DNA from: Diphasiastrum complanatum
Taxonomy: Eukaryota > Streptophyta > Lycopodiopsida > Lycopodiales > Lycopodiaceae
Reading direction: 5' to 3'
NCBI GenBank assembly: GCA_029204225.1
Contig: CM055100.1
Span: 23,003,810-23,067,809 of the forward strand
DNA: 64,000 nt
Shown here: positions 45,337-58,104 of the stretch, piece after piece
How the letters are laid out: every line of letters starts with the position of its first letter
Position numbering within the stretch: the first letter of the stretch is position 1
Translations under genes and position numbers: made by a program
Notes under the pieces: generated by a model
Told to the model about the DNA's origin: nothing
The model's input: the letters and a program-made list of their open reading frames with translations, nothing else
The model's database searches: none

Positions 45337-48300
45337 CTATGAGACTGTGAATGTGGAAGATGTGCCAGAAAAGTAGCTGAGGCTGCTGCCTATAAGGGGT
45401 TTGGCAGCACCAAAATGTCGAAGCCTGTAAACGCCAGGTGCTGCCATTGTAGGAATTTCCCAGCGGATCGTAGCGAAGCTCTGTGGACTCAAGAAAAATG
45501 GACGGCTCCATAGAAAGCGCAGCTCCCAATCATCATCATCGTATACTGGTATCCAATTGCCATTGGTGGATTGTTGTTCCACTGAAGAGAAAGTTGCGTT
45601 AGTAAAGAGATCGTTTCGTGGGCAGGCTGACCAAAAGACGGCTTCCACCACATCACCTGCTGTGTACCGGGCATTCTGCGGCACATCCTGTTTCACATCT
45701 CCAAAGTTGATGCCTAGAGGCGTGCTGTCAGCAATTACTCCTGGAAGGAATCCTACCAGCCGATCGACCAGATATGGAGGTGTGAGCCCCGGATCGACGC
45801 TTGATCCTTCTGCCAGAGCTACGGCAAGTCGTTTCATCTCTTGGATGTAAGCGTTCAGCGTGTAAGGTCCATACAACGTCGACGCACCCTGTGAAAGCAA
45901 ATAAGACTTTTAAAATGGACTTCAAAGAAATTTGGCTCTTCTAATGCAAATAGTTTCCTGTGAAGTGATTTCATCAGACAAAAATTCATGCAACTTTGAA
46001 ATAATGTTGTCTAAAGTGTTAGAATTTGCAATTCAAAAGCTACGTCAGCTGCTTTTTCATCTGAGCGTGGAATAGTCACTTACGTACATATAACTTTATA
46101 AGAAAAGATAGTGGCTTCATGAAAAGGAGTTAATCTCTTAAAGATAAGGCAGTACTTTAAAGTGAGGTGGACTTGTCCTGACGCCTAGGCAAACTGATGT
46201 TCTTACCATATGCTAATTCTTCATTTTTGAATGTATTGTTGTGTGATTGGATCATAGGTACATTGAACTCAATCGATAATGCTTCATTGTTTGCTGTCTG
46301 AATGTGTTATTGTGCCATTGGATGTTAATAAAATTGAGCTCAAACTAGTGCTGCTTCATGATAACTCAAGATATTAAAGCGTCTATCACAAAATGGGTAG
46401 ATTGTGGACTTGCCTCGTAACGCTGAACCTGGTATTCCTCAAAAGTGGTGACATACTGTGAATACGTGTTGGTGAGCCCTGAGATGACCACTTGAATATT
46501 TGTGCTATATCCTCGTTCAACGAGCGTAGCTGTGATAGCTTCTCTGAGACGCCGTCCAGCCATTGTAGTAAATTCTGTCTTATCAACGCTCAAGTTCAAT
46601 ATATTTCTTCGTGTGATGACTGAAGAAATTCTGAACTAAATCTGACGATTGACAGATATATGCATGAAATATACATATTTGGAAACTTGGATTGTATAGT
46701 AGTATAAATGACGTTTTCCTATTTGCAAGGAAACATGACCAAATAAGAGAACGAAGCCGGTTGAAAGATCAACCTCAACTACCCAACTACCTCACAACAA
46801 TGGAAATCTTCGGAAGTTGCATCTAGATGATTTAAAAAGAGCGAATTACAGCCTATACCACAGGCAAGTAACATATAAGATGGATAGTGCGGGATTCTTT
46901 GAATGAGAATGCTGATGTTTCAACTAGGCGACCATGTTTAAAAAAAGACCGCCAGATGTTTGCAATCAGTCAGTTTCCAGAGAGGTCAGTTAAGAGATGC
47001 GTCTTTCAAAAGGCTCCTAATGAAGCAACTAAGATTTTCAACGATAAATAGAACTAAAATCTTACCTCCTGGAACGCTGAGTATGATAAGCTGGCCAAGT
47101 TGAAGAATCTGGATCGGGACAATAGCTGGCTGATACAATGTCAGAGAATTTCATAATCAGTCCTTGACAGACAAATTTGATTGTTGTTGAATCCCATGAG
47201 CTCAAGATCGTATATACAACGACTGATTCAATCGACGATCTAGTGTTCATAATTTTCAACAGCAGAAGAATGAAAAACACGTAGTTTCTTTTATGGGTTA
47301 GACATGGCCTGGCAAGTATGACCGCTCCCGTCTTTCAAGAGCTGATTCGTATAAAAACTAGATACAATTGCGAAGTGCGTTCTACAAAACTGAAAAAAGC
47401 TCCAAATATTTTTTGCAGATCTGAAGGTGTAGGCATTTTACGGCCCAAGGAGACGGCACGGTTATTTCTCCTGCATCCAGCAAAATTGGTTTTGGGTGCT
47501 GGCACGAGATTTGTTGAGGTGTCGGCGGTTTCAGGGCCGAACCCACCAGCCTCCAAAACAGATTTCCCTGATCCATCCATCAGACAACCACCTCCACTTT
47601 GAGCAAGTCATAAATCTTCCACCCCAGATTTAGATACCAAGAAGAGAATCTCGAAGTTCGCACTGGGCAATACATGAACAGTTGCAAGTACATGTGGGCA
47701 GCAAATAACAACATAGGGCTTAGCCTGCTGAGCTAGTCACGAAATTGGTTGTACAGGGAAAAGGTTCATGACTGCCTACCATTAAGCACTTGTTTGTTTA
47801 CCTGATTGTCACCCTGCTTAAAATCAAATGCCCCTGGCCCATCCGTCGTTCCTGCAGCGAAGCTGAATCCTAAGGCAGCAGGGCATGTCGTCATATTTGG
47901 AAGAGATGTAGTTGCGGAAGAAGAAAGGTCCACAGTGACTCCGGTGATGTTTAGATAAGTTTGTCTGTAATCAATCCTTCCCGACAGTTTAACCTGTGCG
48001 TTTTCGAAAAGATCCACAGCCTTCTGGAATTGGCGTTCAGCAATAATCTTTGTGCTAAGGAACATATCAGGATATCTGGGAAAATGCCAAGTAGAATTGA
48101 AATTTCAATTTGCAAGCCTGTAGAATATCACTCGGCAAGCTTTTAAACTTCTCTCTCCATGATCACACCATCAAAACTAGCCAAATCAAAAGGGAAACTA
48201 GTTTTTGAAGAGTTGGAGCATACCCTGGACCACGAGCGATGCAGAGTTCATTGAGTCCGTCACAAGTGCTATGATTGAAATCACAGGGCAAACCCTTGTC

Positions 48301-50576
48301 TGTGCAGAAAGCTCCTAATGTATTGGGGGAAACATCCCCTGAACTCGTCTGAGCAAACGCAGCCACGAAGGGTGTGCTCTGAGTTGTCGTCACGGATGAA
48401 CGCAAGCGATTTCTCTCGCTTGAGACCTTCGTATTGGAGCTTCCACCAGTGGATTTAGAGTTTGACACCTTCACATCTGCACACAACAAGCATGGCACAA
48501 TGCTGATTGATTTGCCTGTCTAAAATCTGCTTTGATACCTGTGCTAAACAGGTACCAAATCAAATTGAAAAGAAAGACGAGGGCTTAAGGAGTTTGACAC
48601 TGGAACGTCAAGTTTGGAGCAAAGAAGAGTTCTGATTTTTGCAGAAAAACGAAACCTTGAACTGAACTGGGCCCTAGGCCAATACGAAGGCTTCTCGCTC
48701 GTCAAATATCTCATCTTCATGCTTTGAAGGGCCATAAAAAGCCAGAAGGGACAATACTCTACACGAGAACGACGATAATTTGCCACACAAATATGGCCAG
48801 AGCTCGGAACTACCATATGGTCTCTACTAAGCGATGCCCACTGTCGGGAAGTCTGATCCTTCAAAGGCCTATAAAATGCATACCACTATGACGAATGTCA
48901 AGCTTGTAACTATGTGATTTATCATGGCGGACACCGGTTGTCTATGGATTTTTTTGGATAGAGTGAGTAAAAGCTGATTGAATGCAATGAAGTGACCATC
49001 ACAGAGAAATAAATATGGAAAACGTTGCAATTTTGCTAGATGGAGATTACTTGGAAACTCAAGGATCTAGGCAATAATACAGTAGCTCGGTTGCGATAGT
49101 GATTGAGGTTGGAAATTGATATGAAAAAGTTAGTCCTGTACCTAGGCTCCACCTAATATTGAATTTTCAGCAGAGAGTACTACAATCTCAAAAGTATTTG
49201 GCCACAATCATTAAAGCATTCAGGAAAAATCACAGTTGTTAAAATATGATTCATAGGCAATATAGAAATTTTACCAAAAGAATAATTCTAACCTGCTGCC
49301 CTTCCCTCGCGAATTAAGCTAGATTTTTTTTGCCCATTGGCAAACCAATCTTCCATAAAGCGTGATGCAGCTCCCTTATTGTCCCCACTGATGAGCAAGT
49401 TAGAATTGTTCATGGAAGTCCCATGGACAGCGAACCAATTTAAAGCTCCAATGGCAGCCCCCGTTCCATCTACAAATTTCAATAGCAGCATGTCTTTGTC
49501 GACGTCATACTGATAGCGATTCCGCTCTGCTAATGGATTGTTCAAGTACGCGCTGGGACTGCGATTTATATTTGCATCAAAAAGTACATCTGCACGATAG
49601 TAGATACCGTCATGAAATTTATGAATACTACGCTGTAGCTTATATAATCGACATGAACTCAAGCTGCCACTTTACGATATCTAGACTCCAAATGCAACTC
49701 TCAATCCCTCATTGGCTTCTGCCCCTGGGCCAAAGCTAAAAAGCAAATCTCATGTCACTCATGTAGATCTCATTCAAGTTGCATGAGACAGTCACTGAAC
49801 ATGAGACAATATAAGAAGTTTCGATCAACTTTAGTCACTATTTTAAGAAATTATTTTACCTTTGTTTAGATATATTGATCCAGGCCTTAAATTTTCGTGA
49901 GCCTGTACGATGCTTGTTTCTATGCCATCCACCAATGCATCAAAGGATTGACGAACAAACCCAAGTGCTGTGATAATGTAAATCACGTATTGCAGGTATC
50001 CTCCAGGGCCTGAGTGCGTATGAATACCACTTATGGCAACATTCCGTTCGTTGTATAAATCGCCATACCTGCTCATAGTCGAACAATGTTAGCCGTTTTT
50101 TATGCAGAAATACCTGGATGGAATACATGACCACGTGGAAATACGGCAAGGAAAATAATCAAGATCATAGATGAGCAAGATTTTCCATAAACAGGGACAG
50201 GAGATATTAGATCGGAGTAGCAGGCTTACCTCTGATTGAGCCGGGATAAAACAGCAAGTGTGACGGCCTGAGACCCCATGCAAGCATCCAAATTGACATA
50301 CGCTATACGCTTGGTTTCGGAAGAAGATGTTGCTGCCTCTGCAATGATGAATGCTCGTGATCTAAGTCTGAAGTGGATGCCTGCTGCATTTTGTTGTGAC
50401 ATAGCATAGCCCATCATGTTAACATCAGCTGCAGGCCCTGTAATATCATAGCTGCCAATCCCTATCAGATATTGGGAGTTCACTGAGGCAGCTCTAACTA
50501 AAAGACTTGCTGAGACAATCATAAGGTAGCAGAGAGGTGCTCCAGAGAATTTGAACCAAGTCCCTGATCTCTCCAT
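45337..50576 (-). CDS. Neutral ceramidase, complete, nine exons, 760 residues
   Basis: It hydrolyses the amide bond of ceramide to release sphingosine and fatty acid. Exons on the minus strand: 50576-50230, 50068-49860, 49589-49293, 48476-48224, 48075-47802, 47567-47442, 47129-47066, 46574-46414, 45888-45337. They join in frame to 2283 bases. The N-terminus (residues 1-30, hydrophobic core CYLMIVSASLLV) is a signal peptide, suggesting secretion, ER or membrane delivery. Family motifs: YDITGPAADVNMMGYA, ISGIHTHSGPGGYLQ (zinc His132), NWFAVHGTSM (zinc His241), GDVSPN (nucleophile Ser334), GEFTTMAGRRLR, and YVTTFEEYQ with STLYGPYTL (Glu and Tyr near zinc). The last exon is the Ig-like C-terminal domain. 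Length matches plant family members. The last intron has a GC donor (GAG|GCAAGT). No frame damage. Confidence 0.96.
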
Positions 50577-50632
50577 TCTCTCTCTCTCTCACACTCACTC
50601 TCCTCTCTCTCTCTCACTCTCTCTCTCACACA
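50577..50632. repeat. CT/CA-rich tract in the ceramidase 5' leader
   Basis: CT and CA repeats (GA and GT on the coding strand) reach to the base before the ceramidase start codon, so the mRNA leader is likely GA-rich. GA tracts are frequent near plant promoters and 5' UTRs. Confidence 0.85.
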
Positions 50633-50872
50633 CATTATCCCATATTTGTTGTGCTAACGATCTAAAAAGCCTGCATCCTATTCTGTATTAATAAAATAGT
50701 GGCTTCCAGAACATCAAAGCCAACTCCACCCTCCATCTGTGGAGCCTTGGCCACTCGTAGTTACTTTTGCTGAACCCGTGATCAGGCCTTTGCTATGAAA
50801 AGACAAAATGCATCCCTTTTTCTAAAAACTTTTTGATTGTTTGCTTTGGAGTAATGCTAATGTGTTGAGTGG
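50633..50872. other. Probable promoter region of the ceramidase gene
   Basis: By position this holds the core promoter. No TATA box is convincing. Confidence 0.4.
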
Positions 50873-50992
50873 TGAAATGATATTTTATAGCCCATCTTAG
50901 GATGTTTTCACACACAAAGGGGCGCAATAGGGTGGAATGATATTTTATAGCCCATCTTAGGATGTTTTCCCACACAAAGGAGCGCAATAGGG
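50873..50992. repeat. 60-bp tandem duplication upstream of ceramidase
   Basis: Two copies with an exact 60-base period (50873-50932 and 50933-50992) share ATGATATTTTATAGCCCATC and TTAGGATGTTTTC and differ at only a few positions. Confidence 0.95.
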
Positions 50993-51896
50993 ATAGGGAC
51001 CGTGAGTAACACATACATCCCATTTGTTCCCGGTTTTTTTTTTTTGGTCTTTCTTCATTCTCATTTCACAAACAAATGTGCATAATGGGCATCTTGGCTT
51101 GCATTTTGAACCCTGCTAGTTCTCACAACCTATTTTCCTTTCATAGAGATGCAATTTTATTTTTTTGACTTTCCAGTTGAAAATTTATTATTTCAAAAAA
51201 CGTTGTAGCACCCTGCAGATTGAGTAAAATATTTAGTTATGAAAGTTGTTTTAAATTTCACCTTTTCACCCAAAAAGTAGATACCCATCCCTCACATCAT
51301 AGGTTTGGTGGGCCTTTGATCTCTCTTTATTGGTTATGGTCATCTACTGTCGTTTATTAACAGAAAATAGGATGCTTAATATGTCAGAATATGCATTACT
51401 ATTTTTATTAACAAATTTTGAAGGGCATAAGTTTCTACCTTTCAAAAGTGAAAGGTGAATGCGTTGAATGCGTTTCGCGAGAGAGGAGTACGCCTCAATT
51501 AATCGCTCAACTGAGAATTCTATGTCAGATCTTTCTTGATTGCAAGGCTGCAGGAGCTGCAGCAGAAACTAGACGGCAAGAGAGATTCAGTCGTTGTCTG
51601 AATTAGCTGCCAATGACTTCCAATCACGTGCAGCTCAGTCTAGAACTGAATGTGATGCCCTCAGGTATATATCCACAGGAAAAAGCCACGTAAATTGATT
51701 ACCGCTTCTGCATGAAGTTCATTTACTGCTCCATATGATGGATGCATTGTGTTGACAATCGCTTACAAAGAATATGAATTTGATCCTCACTCAAGATGGT
51801 TACCAAATAAAGTGCTAAATCCAAATATTCTTCAATAAACAGAATATCGGTTCACGATTGAATGCGAGAGAGGCAGCAGCTGACCATAACGTCAGT
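50993..51896. other. Stretch without recognised genes
   Basis: AT-rich with poly-T runs (about 51035). The frame at 51418-51606 shows no family trait. Confidence 0.45.
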
Positions 51897-51990
51897 TAAC
51901 GGCCTGAAGGGCCCATCATGACAAATTGAAGGGCACACCCTCCCGGGCTTGCCCTTGCAATTTGTCATAACGGGCCCTTCAGGCCCGTTA
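51897..51990. repeat. Near-perfect inverted repeat (hairpin)
   Basis: Arms of about 40 bases (51897-51935 and 51950-51990) share TAACGG-CCTGAAGGGCCC, ATGACAAATTG and AAGGGCA in inverted order with about three differences, around a loop of about 14 bases (CACCCTCCCGGGCT). It could be a small foldback element or a hairpin RNA source. Confidence 0.9.
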
Positions 51991-52535
51991 TCTAATACAA
52001 TAACAACCATCATAATGTTCTCCCACCTAAAAATTCAAATCTCAAGCTCTCCTAAAAAATGGTGGCCCTACATTAGTGGAGATAAAAGGGGTTAGTGCCC
52101 GGCATCTTCCCCAAGTCAGCATTTTTTATGCAAAGTCATCTACCATATGGGGGCCTTTGCTTTCTCTTGTGAAATGGGGTAATGGCCTTCCTATCCTTTC
52201 TCTCCAATGAGCATTGAGTTTACAGTGACAAATAGACATGCCTTAAGCATGTGTGTGAAAACACGCGGTTTCACATGGAAGAGTCGGGCCATTTCAATTT
52301 TTTTTTGCACCTACCTTCCAATTTGAAAGCTCGGATCATTCCAAGTCATAAATGCAAAGCCACTTTTGTTTGGAGGACAAGGCATCTAATGTCTAAATTT
52401 AAATTAAATATTAGATTTATAGATTTTATTGGAGGGGATAGAAAGGGCTCACCATTTATCCCCCATATTTCAATAGTCCCAAGGTACTTGTTTGGTATCT
52501 TGATTCTTGAGTTACCTTAGATTGGAACCTCTTAA
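51991..52535. other. Stretch without recognised genes
   Basis: Nothing beyond low-complexity T runs is seen. Confidence 0.4.
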
Positions 52536-52820
52536 TGTCACCTAAAGTCAACTCTCACCCCTTGTGAATGCCACTAACCTTTCATCAACGCAACTAAAGT
52601 AAACTCTCACCCCTTGTGAATGAGACTAACCTTTCATCAATGCAACTAAAGTCAACTCTCACCCCTTGTGAATGGGGAATGCTTTAGGAGTGCACTCCAG
52701 GGGCAGTTGTAGTGATGGCCCCACTCCATCCAAGGGTGATGGATGGAGTTAAGGGAGAAAAAATATATCTCATGCCACTAACCTTTCATCAATGCCACCT
52801 AAAGTCAACTCTCACCCCTT
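52536..52820. repeat. 52-bp tandem repeat, three copies plus a detached copy
   Basis: Three copies of a unit containing ACTAACCTTTCATCAA and AACTCTCACCCCTTGTGAAT occupy about 52536-52676 with a 52-base period. A further copy at about 52777-52825 is separated by about 100 bases of unrelated sequence. Confidence 0.9.
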
Positions 52821-53229
52821 GTGAAATGGGGGCAAGGCCTCTTGGATTAGCTCAATCAAAGTAGAGTATTTGTGCCTTTTGGACTGGCCCCTCACTCCAT
52901 GTGAAACCACTCTAACAAAATTCTTATAACAAGGTGACCTAAGATGTCACAATATTAAGCTTTGCCATGTGAGATTACGATACATTCAAATAGGTGAACA
53001 ATAAACAAACAATGATTTCAATCTCAAAGAATAAAAAAGTATATATCAAAATCATTTTTTATGCTCACATTCACTTAAAAGGTACAAATTATTTTTTAGC
53101 AAATCATCACAATAATTTACACTTCTGTGGCAAAGCTTACTGTTTTTTTTTTTTCAACCGATTGCTAATTACTAATAAGTAAAGACAAAATCTATAAAAT
53201 GTAATAGATTTGGGCCTTTCCCATAGATT
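52821..53229. other. Stretch without recognised genes
   Basis: AT-rich, with a T-run at 53140-53155. Confidence 0.4.
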
Positions 53230-53249
53230 ACATTTGAAAAAACTAATCA

Positions 53250-54130
53250 AGAAAAGGGAGCCTCCCAATAGTTTAGTTTGAAGTATTGAAATGCAAGAGC
53301 TTGATTCCAAGTAACAGTATCTATTTGAGAGTCATAATGAAGTCTCAAAGCTTTATCTGCTCGATCACAAGAATCATCCGTGGTTGATGAATCATCATCT
53401 TCCTTTTGAACTGTTGGTTTAATTGTCCATGTCAATGGATCAACTTTGATTGCACGTTCACAATTTTGAAATGTGATCTTTCTTGTTCCCTAGTTATAAA
53501 TTACTTGCACAACTCGTAACCATGGGCGTCCCAATGAAATGCGGTAAACTGTCGGTGCGTCCGGTAAATCCATTACTACAAAAGTAATGACAAACTGGAC
53601 ATCCACAATTTTCATTTGTATATCTTCAACTATATCTTTCGGTCACGAATTGTAGTCTAATAAGCTAATTTAATAGCAAAATTGGCAGGCTTAAACATTG
53701 TAAGAACCCATTTGGCACATAACTTTGTTGAGATTAGATTGACTTCTGAACCTCCATCTATCACGAATGCCTCTAGACTAAATTGTTTATCTTGTATTGG
53801 CAAGGTAATATTTCTCTGCTCACACTCCCAGGCTGCCTCTACATTGAGTACTTCATTTGAATCTTCAAATCCGACACAAAATAGCAGTTCCTGCTCGACC
53901 TTCGATTCAGTCTTCATCAATATCTCGGCTGATACTTCTTTGGCTTGAGGCATCAACTTCAAGAATTCTCCCAAAGTAATGTTCATCTTACTTGACAAAA
54001 TATTCACAATAAGTGTGATGTGATCTTTGCAAGGGGTCCTAAATTCGTTGATGGCACATGTATGGAATGAATCTCTGTTGCAACTCTAGCTTTTTCCATA
54101 GCTTCTTGTTCTTGGAGATCTTTAATCTAC
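53250..54130 (-). pseudogene. Gypsy-2 gag end and protease
   Basis: On the minus strand IKDLQEQEAMEKARVATEIH continues gag after the inserted element. The protease follows: FVIDGGSEVNLISTKLCAKW (active site DGG where D-T/S-G is usual) and, in another frame, VYRISLGRPWLRVVQVIYN, the flap/LGxPWL end. TWTIKPTVQKEDDDSSTTDD and NQALAFQYFKLNYWEAPFS form the linker. Frame changes near 53640 and a stop near 53480 show decay. The order parallels gypsy-1. Confidence 0.75.
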
Positions 54131-54135
54131 TACTG

Positions 54136-56070
54136 TGAAATTTCACACATGTGGGAATGCCCTAATGTGTGAGAATGATCTCCTAAGCAAAGCTTATGCA
54201 CTTTAGATCTTCTATTGATTGAAATCCAGGATCAGTTGATGAAAATCTAAGGCAAAGAGGCAAATCTTCAAGCATGCATTCATAACCAAGTACTTTCACA
54301 CGTGGAAAATGTACTTCATGAAAAAACTAAGTCTTAACAAGCTCCTCTCCTTGGGTAGAGAGAGAATAGAGTAGTTGGACTTGGGTAGAGAGAGAAAGTG
54401 GGATACACACAAAATTGATTGATCTCAAGATTGACTCAAAAACTCACATTGATTAATGAAGGGAATGAAAGTACATATAGAAACTCGTTGAGATCCATAG
54501 CCTCTCTAACCCTATTGGATGAGTGATTCATCATCTCTAACTTTTGCCATTGGACCCTTCCAACAAATCTCTCACTTATGATTGGACCCTTTGACTTTTG
54601 CCAACACATTCACTGATCACTTATCAAATTACATCTTCACATGTGTCACAAGCATAACTAGCTCGAGTTTGCATCACAATCTACTTTTGGCGAAGTTGAG
54701 GCTTTACATGTTGAATTGACCATTTTGACGTATATGCCAATTTTGGCCCTATCAAAGTTCTACATCAAGATGCTTGATACAAAATCTTTCTAATACCCCT
54801 AAAGTCAACATGACAAAACTATTTTTACTTTCTCTACATGTGGGAACATGCTCCACACATGCGATATTTTTTTCACAAACTAGAAACACAAAAAATATCC
54901 AAGATAAATTTTGACAATTTTTCACACTCCTCAAAAGCTGGTTTGTTAAGATCAAGGAGTCTGTGAAACTTTTTGAGTGGATCCTTTGATATGCATATGA
55001 AGTAAAAAATTAGCAAAAGGATCCATCATAGCAGAAAGATATGATCGAACCAAAAGTGTTATGATCAAACCAAAAGTGTCCACACAAGTCTAGGTGCCCT
55101 TCCTAACCCTCTTCAAAAGCTTATAACTTTTGATTGGCTCACCAAATGGATTGAAACAAATTGCTACAAAAACTAGACAAAACTAGCTTTCAAACAAGCT
55201 ATCTAGCACCAAATTTGGATCTAATATGGAAGAGAACTTTCCAAATTGATTTGGATATACTTCACACGTGCCTGCACACTGAATTCCATACAATACCTAA
55301 AATGATTTAATCATTATGATAATTAACCCTCGTGATCCAAATTTGCTTGAGATATCATGGGAGATGCAATCAACACTCTCTAGATCTTGATTTTCATGAA
55401 AATTTTGAAACTATGGATGATAGATCATGAATCAAACACTTAGGTAGACTTTAATACCATATGAAATTTCACACGTGGGAATGCACTAATGTGTTAGAAT
55501 GATCTCCTAATCTTATGCACTTTAGATCTTCTATTGACTAAAATCCAAATTCAATTGATGAAATCTAAGCAAAGAGGCAAATATTCAAGCATGCATTCAT
55601 AACCAAGTAGTTTAACACGTGGAAAATATTGGAACCCCTTAAACATAGCCTCTCTAACCCTATCGGATGAGTGATTCATCATCTCTAACTTTTGATTGGA
55701 CCCTTCCAACAAATCTCTCATTTATGATTGGACCCTTTGACTTTTGCCAACCCATTGACTTGATCACTCATCAAATTACATCTACACATGTGTTACAAGC
55801 CTAACTAGCTTGAGTTTGCATCACAATCTACTTTTGGCCAAATTGAGGCTTTACATGTGGAATTGACTATTTTGACCTCTATGCCAATTTTGGCCCTATC
55901 AAAGTTCTACACCAAGATGCTTGATACAAAATCTTTATGATACCCCTAAAGTCAACATCACTAAACTTTTTACTTTTTCTACACGTGGGAACATGCTCCA
56001 CACACTATGATATTTTTTTCACAAACTAGAAACACAAAAATATCAAGATAGATTTTGACAATTCTTCACA
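54136..56070 (-). mobile_element. TRIM-like small LTR element inside gypsy-2 gag
   Basis: Two direct repeats, 54136-54930 and 55459-56070, both run from TGAAATTTCACAC to GACAATT(T/C)TTCACA on the plus strand; the second lacks about 170 bases. Only about 528 bases separate them, with no coding capacity. On the minus strand, TGGTATTAAAGTC follows the right-hand LTR after two bases, a degenerate primer-binding site, which sets a minus-strand orientation. The internal length is in the TRIM range. No matching target duplication is evident (TACTG on one side, ATTTC on the other). Confidence 0.75.
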
Positions 56071-56079
56071 ATTTCCTCA

Positions 56080-56914
56080 TGTTATGGTATTTCTTCTTCT
56101 CAGAAGTGAGATTTGGATACACCCCTGATGCGATAGGGAATTCGATAGCTGGCACAGATTCTGCAGATGTTGGTTCAACAACAAATCCTTTATGCTTCTG
56201 AGCTCTCATGACAATCATTATTAGTGCACGTGATTCATCAGGATAAACTGCTGATCTTTGCTTGTGATCATAATCATATTCAAAGGAGCAGTTATTGATA
56301 GTGGTTTTGGTCTAGCTGGACAGTCCTTGTAGCAATTTCCATATCCACATTCTCAACAAAAGGGATTAAATTTTTCTTTATTGGGACATTCTACAATCCT
56401 ATGATTTTCTCCACATCCAAAACATTCGAGTGGCACTCGAGCCCACTATCTAGACTGTATAAATAGCATATTGCTCTAAAGGACCAATGTTTTGATCTGT
56501 ATTGTAATTCAATTGTTGATGACCATCTGAAGGTTGTGGTTCCATCATATTCACTTGACGAGCCTGTTGATATGGAGGGGCAGATAAAGCTAATGGTTGT
56601 GAAAATCCAAGTCCATGGACTTTTCCATCTGGTGCTTTCCATCTAGGATTTTCTTGATATTAAAACTTAGAATATCTTTGTTGAATGACCCGTGGATTGA
56701 GCGAATAAAAGGTTGTCTCATGTTCGGTTGAATTGCACAGACGACAATAGGTGTCCGTCATTCGCCTTTTCATTGTTGGACATTCATTCATAGTATGATT
56801 TCCAACACAAATTGCACACCAAACATTTTTTTTAGTAGGAAAAATTTTATCAATTGCTTTGTTGCTCTTAGCTTGATGCTCTAAAAATAGAAATTTTCTC
56901 AGAATTAGTACCAA
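56080..56914 (-). pseudogene. Gypsy-2 gag with zinc knuckles
   Basis: The frame at 56914-56660 has CAICVGNHTMNEC (C-x2-C-x3-H-x4-C, as in the first gypsy-1 knuckle) and CRLCNSTEHETTF (last Cys replaced by Phe). Further sequence to 56080 (APDGKVHGLGFSQPLALSAP, RSAVYPDESRALIMIVMRAQ) is broken by stops. It joins 54130 across the TRIM-like insert. Confidence 0.7.
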
Positions 56915-58104
56915 ATCTATTTAGAATCTCTCACAAACTTGTCAATAGCTAAATCAAATAGATCAGAACTCAAAAATAATACTAGCGAATGTTTACCAGA
57001 CAAAGATTAACTCGACGAGGGTCCTTTCAATACTATTTTTGGTAAAAATCCACTTAACTGGCTATTTCTGACAAATTTGAAAAAACTAACCTTTGTCTGT
57101 TTGACAGTAGATAAATTTGACAAGGATGAATCTAGAGTAGAACTAGCGAAGGTTCTTTTGGCAAACAATGATTTTTTTGAAGATTGGCAAGGGTTAAGAT
57201 GAATTTGTTGATAGATTCGATATAACTAAACTTCGTTGAGCTAAAAAACGATGGATCAATAAATTTGGAAATCTCAAACAAATCGACAAAGGTCCAGGCG
57301 AAAATTCAAGGGTGATATTGTTATTTTTGCAAAAAAGAACATTTGTTTTTTGACAAACATAACTCGTATAACAACTGACCTTGACTTAATGTTTGCCCAA
57401 CTTACTGATTACCAAAAATAGTAAGACGGACTGACTGTAACTCCGACGAAAGTTCAGCAGGCAAATGTTCGTCTCATAGAACTGATATCCTTGCATGAAA
57501 GGTGCAAAACTTTCTACAAAATGTTACCAACAACTTGTGGAACGGTCACTTTAGTCTTCTATTTTTAGCTTCGCTGACTTGGCTATAAGTAAATTTGGTA
57601 AGATCTATACACAGTAGACCAAGCAAAGGATAGTTTTCAGTATTTTTTTGGTTTTGGGGGCTTTTTAATTTTTTTGTGTGGTTTTTCTTCAGTTTTTGGT
57701 AATTGGCTGGAAAGTAATGTTCGCCCTTCAAACTATAGCTTCACTGCATCGAGACGGTCCTGCCCGCATCAAGACAAAAGTGGGTTGCAAAGGAACTAGA
57801 AGTTATCAGTGTTTGATGAAGATTTTGTTGTTTTTGTCACCAAAATAATAGAAATAAATGATTATTTTTTGTTTCTCTATTTTTTTCAGATCCAAATGGA
57901 TCTTAAGAATGGTGATCTATTTGGCCTTCCTTGCTCAATAATCAAAACAAATTTCAAGCAAAGAATCCACACAAATCAAGCAAAATTCTCCCAAATTAAC
58001 TCTAAAATGCATATTTAACACTAATATGCCAAGACAATATGCCTAAATGCAAGCTAACATCCATCCATGGATTAGAACCATGCTAAAAATGAAAAATTGG
58101 CGTA
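56915..58104 (-). other. Gypsy-2 leader and gag start region
   Basis: This stretch lies between the gag knuckle frame and the primer-binding site. No clean coding frame; motifs like GACAAATTTG recur loosely. The capsid part of gag expected here was not recognised, so it is either strongly decayed or lost. Confidence 0.45.

Noticed and set aside
47382-47440. Ceramidase exon 6 reading on past 47442 as AVKCLHLQI
   Set aside because: It loosely resembles the expected PIQI motif, but a GT donor at 47441 and the exon at 47129-47066 give the true motif (PAIVPIQIL) in frame.
47318-47602. Plus-strand open frame of 94 codons
   Set aside because: It is antisense to ceramidase exon 6 and its flanks; the minus strand carries the conserved protein.
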